Assembly: GCA_021442155.1 (NCBI GenBank)
Contig: CM038217.1
Span: forward strand, 150,357,834-150,421,833
Direction of reading: 5' to 3'
From: Cymbidium sinense
Lineage: Eukaryota > Streptophyta > Magnoliopsida > Asparagales > Orchidaceae
Length of the DNA stretch: 64,000 nt
Positions 62,161 through 64,000 of the stretch are shown here, in pieces (the stretch's first letter is position 1; each line of letters opens with the position of its first letter). Position numbers and translations under genes: made by a program. The notes beneath the pieces were generated by a model. That model was given only the letters and a program-made list of their open reading frames with translations. It did not search any database and had not been told where the DNA came from.

Positions 62161-62399
62161 ACTAGCATTGTAACAATTAGCTTTGAAATGCATGATGTGC
62201 TGCCTCGGGTTCCCACTGCCATCAAAACTCTTGAAGGAAGGTGGCACGAAACCCTTGGGATATTGGATTGCATCAAATTCCTCCAGGTAGGGTCTACCCT
62301 TTGGAACTGATGATCCTCTTCAGGCTTGAGCCAATGCTTTCTTCACCTGCTGCTCAACCATGGACTTGATATATTTTTTGTATGGAGGTACTATCCACT

Positions 62400-63900
62400 A
62401 TCTTCTTATACATGTTGGTGTTACCTTCCTCTAATAGAGGTAAAATCTTGGCTGGGTCCAAGACATGCACCAACTCTGGCTGACTAGTCTCAGCTGTGGT
62501 AGGATGAACTACTGGGGCTTGGTTCTACGATGCTAAGACAGCTGCTAACAGATCTTCAAGCCTCTTCTCCATCCTTTCTATCTTTTTATCCTTCTGTTTG
62601 ATCTGTGCAAGGAGGTGTTAGGTTGAGTGGGCTGTGTCTTCCTGCTCCGGCTCAACACCTTCCATAGTGTGATGCTCTCTGAGGAGGGATCCCCTGGTAT
62701 CTACCATGCAAACCCCTACTGAGTCTCCCAACAAATCATCTTCATTGGGATCAAAGTTGATCTTCTCCTCATCAGACCAGTCATATCTTAGGATCTCCTT
62801 CGTCTCCATGAAATAATGTGCTACTATGTCATCAAGGGAATGATCTGTCGGAACTGGCACAAATAATTTTGGCTGACCAATGGTGGGATCCACATCATGT
62901 ATTGTGAGGCACCAGACCCCCTCGGAGAATCAATTCTATGAGGACTGTACTCGCTAAAAGAAATGCACTCATGGCTGTCACTGACTCTAAAATGGGTGAC
63001 ACTCCTAGGAGGTTCTACTTTCATGGGTGTAACTGGGCTATCATCTCCTCCCTGTACAACTGCTGCCACCATCTCTGTGTCCTATTAAACTAGTGGTGTT
63101 GGTGATGGGATGACCACTATCCTTCAGGGTTGCCATTCCTTTCGCACCATAATGGGGCGAAGGTCTAGTAGGAGAGCCTGACCTCACCACAGTAGGCAGT
63201 GTAGATGGAATTGGATCCCTTGGCCGTAGCTGGATCACCAACAGGGTCCTCTTCTTCCCGGATGTGGCCTTCATGGCCTTGAGCAAAACTGGAGATGCTG
63301 CAACGTGATGGTGGACGGGGGGTAGAGCGGTGTGGTGGAGACACCACAGACTCTCTCAGAAAAGGGACCCTCTTCCTATGATGGGTAATCCCTGTTAGCA
63401 AGATACTGTCTATATGATCAATGTGGGTAGCGTGTCGATCAGGAAAATTAATGAGTGCGAATGCTACTTACTGTCGACCAAACCTCCGTCTCTCTCAACA
63501 AGTGATCTGAAATGTAGTGTGAGCCTCTCTGACCCTCTCCTGCCATAGATGTTTCCCCACACTGCCGGGGATAACAGATCTTAAGTTAAATTGAGCCCCG
63601 GACTCAGATCATCCGTAGGCCCCACCAACTTAGCGTAGAACTGATTGGAGGCCAGCATATGACCTCCTGCTCTTGCTAACAGGGGGTTGGTGCTCAACTG
63701 CTAGTGGAGGTGAAGTACGAATCCTTCTAGCATCCTCTCTATCAAACCTAGAGAGAGGATGAAATGAGCTTACTGTAACCAACGGGGAAATCAGAGTGGG
63801 CACCTCCTTCACAACTGACCATGTAGCGGCCTCCATCTCCCTGGTAATACATGTATGATACCACTTAATCATGTGGTTTTTATTCCTCCTCTGAGTCATA
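62400..63900 (-). pseudogene. gag N-terminal region of the Tat element
   Basis: Overlapping short readings, Pro/Ser/Arg-rich at the start (63401-63165) and acidic in the middle (62893-62618, RYDWSDEEKINFDPNEDD). They are followed by a Lys/Glu-rich coiled piece near 62600-62520 that matches the coiled stretch at 32457 in the gag-only element. No intact frame and no recognised domain; assigned by position and composition. Confidence 0.5.
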
Positions 63901-64000
63901 GTAGGGTGAGTGGAGTAAGAACTAGACCCAACCTCAAAAGTTGGGGAGGCAATCTCTGGGATCAGAGGAGCCTTACCCTTAGAGGGTGCCGATGAGTGGG

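Larger units (their letters stand above)
55600..64000 (-). mobile_element. Decayed Tat-lineage Ty3/gypsy retrotransposon
   Basis: Minus-strand polyprotein remains in order: gag (about 63.9-61.0 kb), protease (60202-59795), reverse transcriptase with RNase H (58527-57496), a second RNase H (57172-56849) and integrase (56683-55683). A second, archaeal-type RNase H between RT and integrase is the hallmark of the Tat group (Retand, Ogre and relatives). Stops and frameshifts interrupt every domain. The 5' LTR lies beyond the window's right edge. The integrase fragment at 14925-15225 and the gag remnant at 30990-34641 are relatives. Confidence 0.85.

Noticed and set aside
1..64000. tRNA, rRNA or microRNA genes
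   Set aside because: None could be recognised by eye. Inverted repeats found here are explained by transposon arms. A tRNAscan or small-RNA mapping run would be needed to exclude them.

Overview
This is plant nuclear DNA. The one host gene that can be read with confidence has GT-AG introns, an N-myristoylation start and the layout of a plant receptor-like cytoplasmic kinase. Everything else recognisable is typical of a flowering-plant genome: Ty3/gypsy LTR retrotransposons, L1-type LINEs, Mutator-like foldback elements, Tourist-type MITEs and AT microsatellites. A monocot seems possible, but the sequence alone does not settle the species.

Layout. 1-16.1 kb is very AT-rich intergenic DNA. It holds a broken hAT-type BED finger at the left edge, at least six copies or fragments of one MITE family (some abutting long (AT)n tracts), two mutually inverted Tourist-type MITEs with GC-rich cores, and an integrase scrap at 15 kb. 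16.4-24.4 kb is the host gene: a probable 5' UTR exon, then four coding exons (18314-18949, 21555-21812, 22885-23004, 23450-24079) joining in phase 0 to a 547-residue protein. Its introns carry a 5'-truncated LINE, two Tourist-type MITEs and a partly duplicated 3' splice site. All catalytic signature residues of the kinase fold are replaced, so the product is a predicted pseudokinase.

24.6-42.4 kb is a nest of transposons. A complete foldback MULE with a perfect 9-bp target duplication lies at 24633-25655. An L1-type LINE (26216-26362, resuming at 41046-42380) is split by a gag-only LTR retroelement (26363-41045). Each LTR of that element was itself invaded: the left by a second foldback MULE (27032-28507), the right by an oppositely oriented, internally deleted LTR element (36529-39280). 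42.4-47.9 kb is a head-to-tail array of two full and one truncated copies of a ~2.1-kb non-coding unit. 47.9-52.8 kb is AT-rich with a local duplication and a hairpin.

52.8-64.0 kb is a decayed Tat-lineage Ty3/gypsy element on the minus strand (gag, protease, RT, RNase H, second RNase H, integrase), followed on its 3' side by tandem repeats. Its 5' LTR lies outside the window. Apart from the kinase-like gene, no intact gene or cooperating gene system is visible; the interest lies in the pseudokinase, the nesting history and the repeat families.
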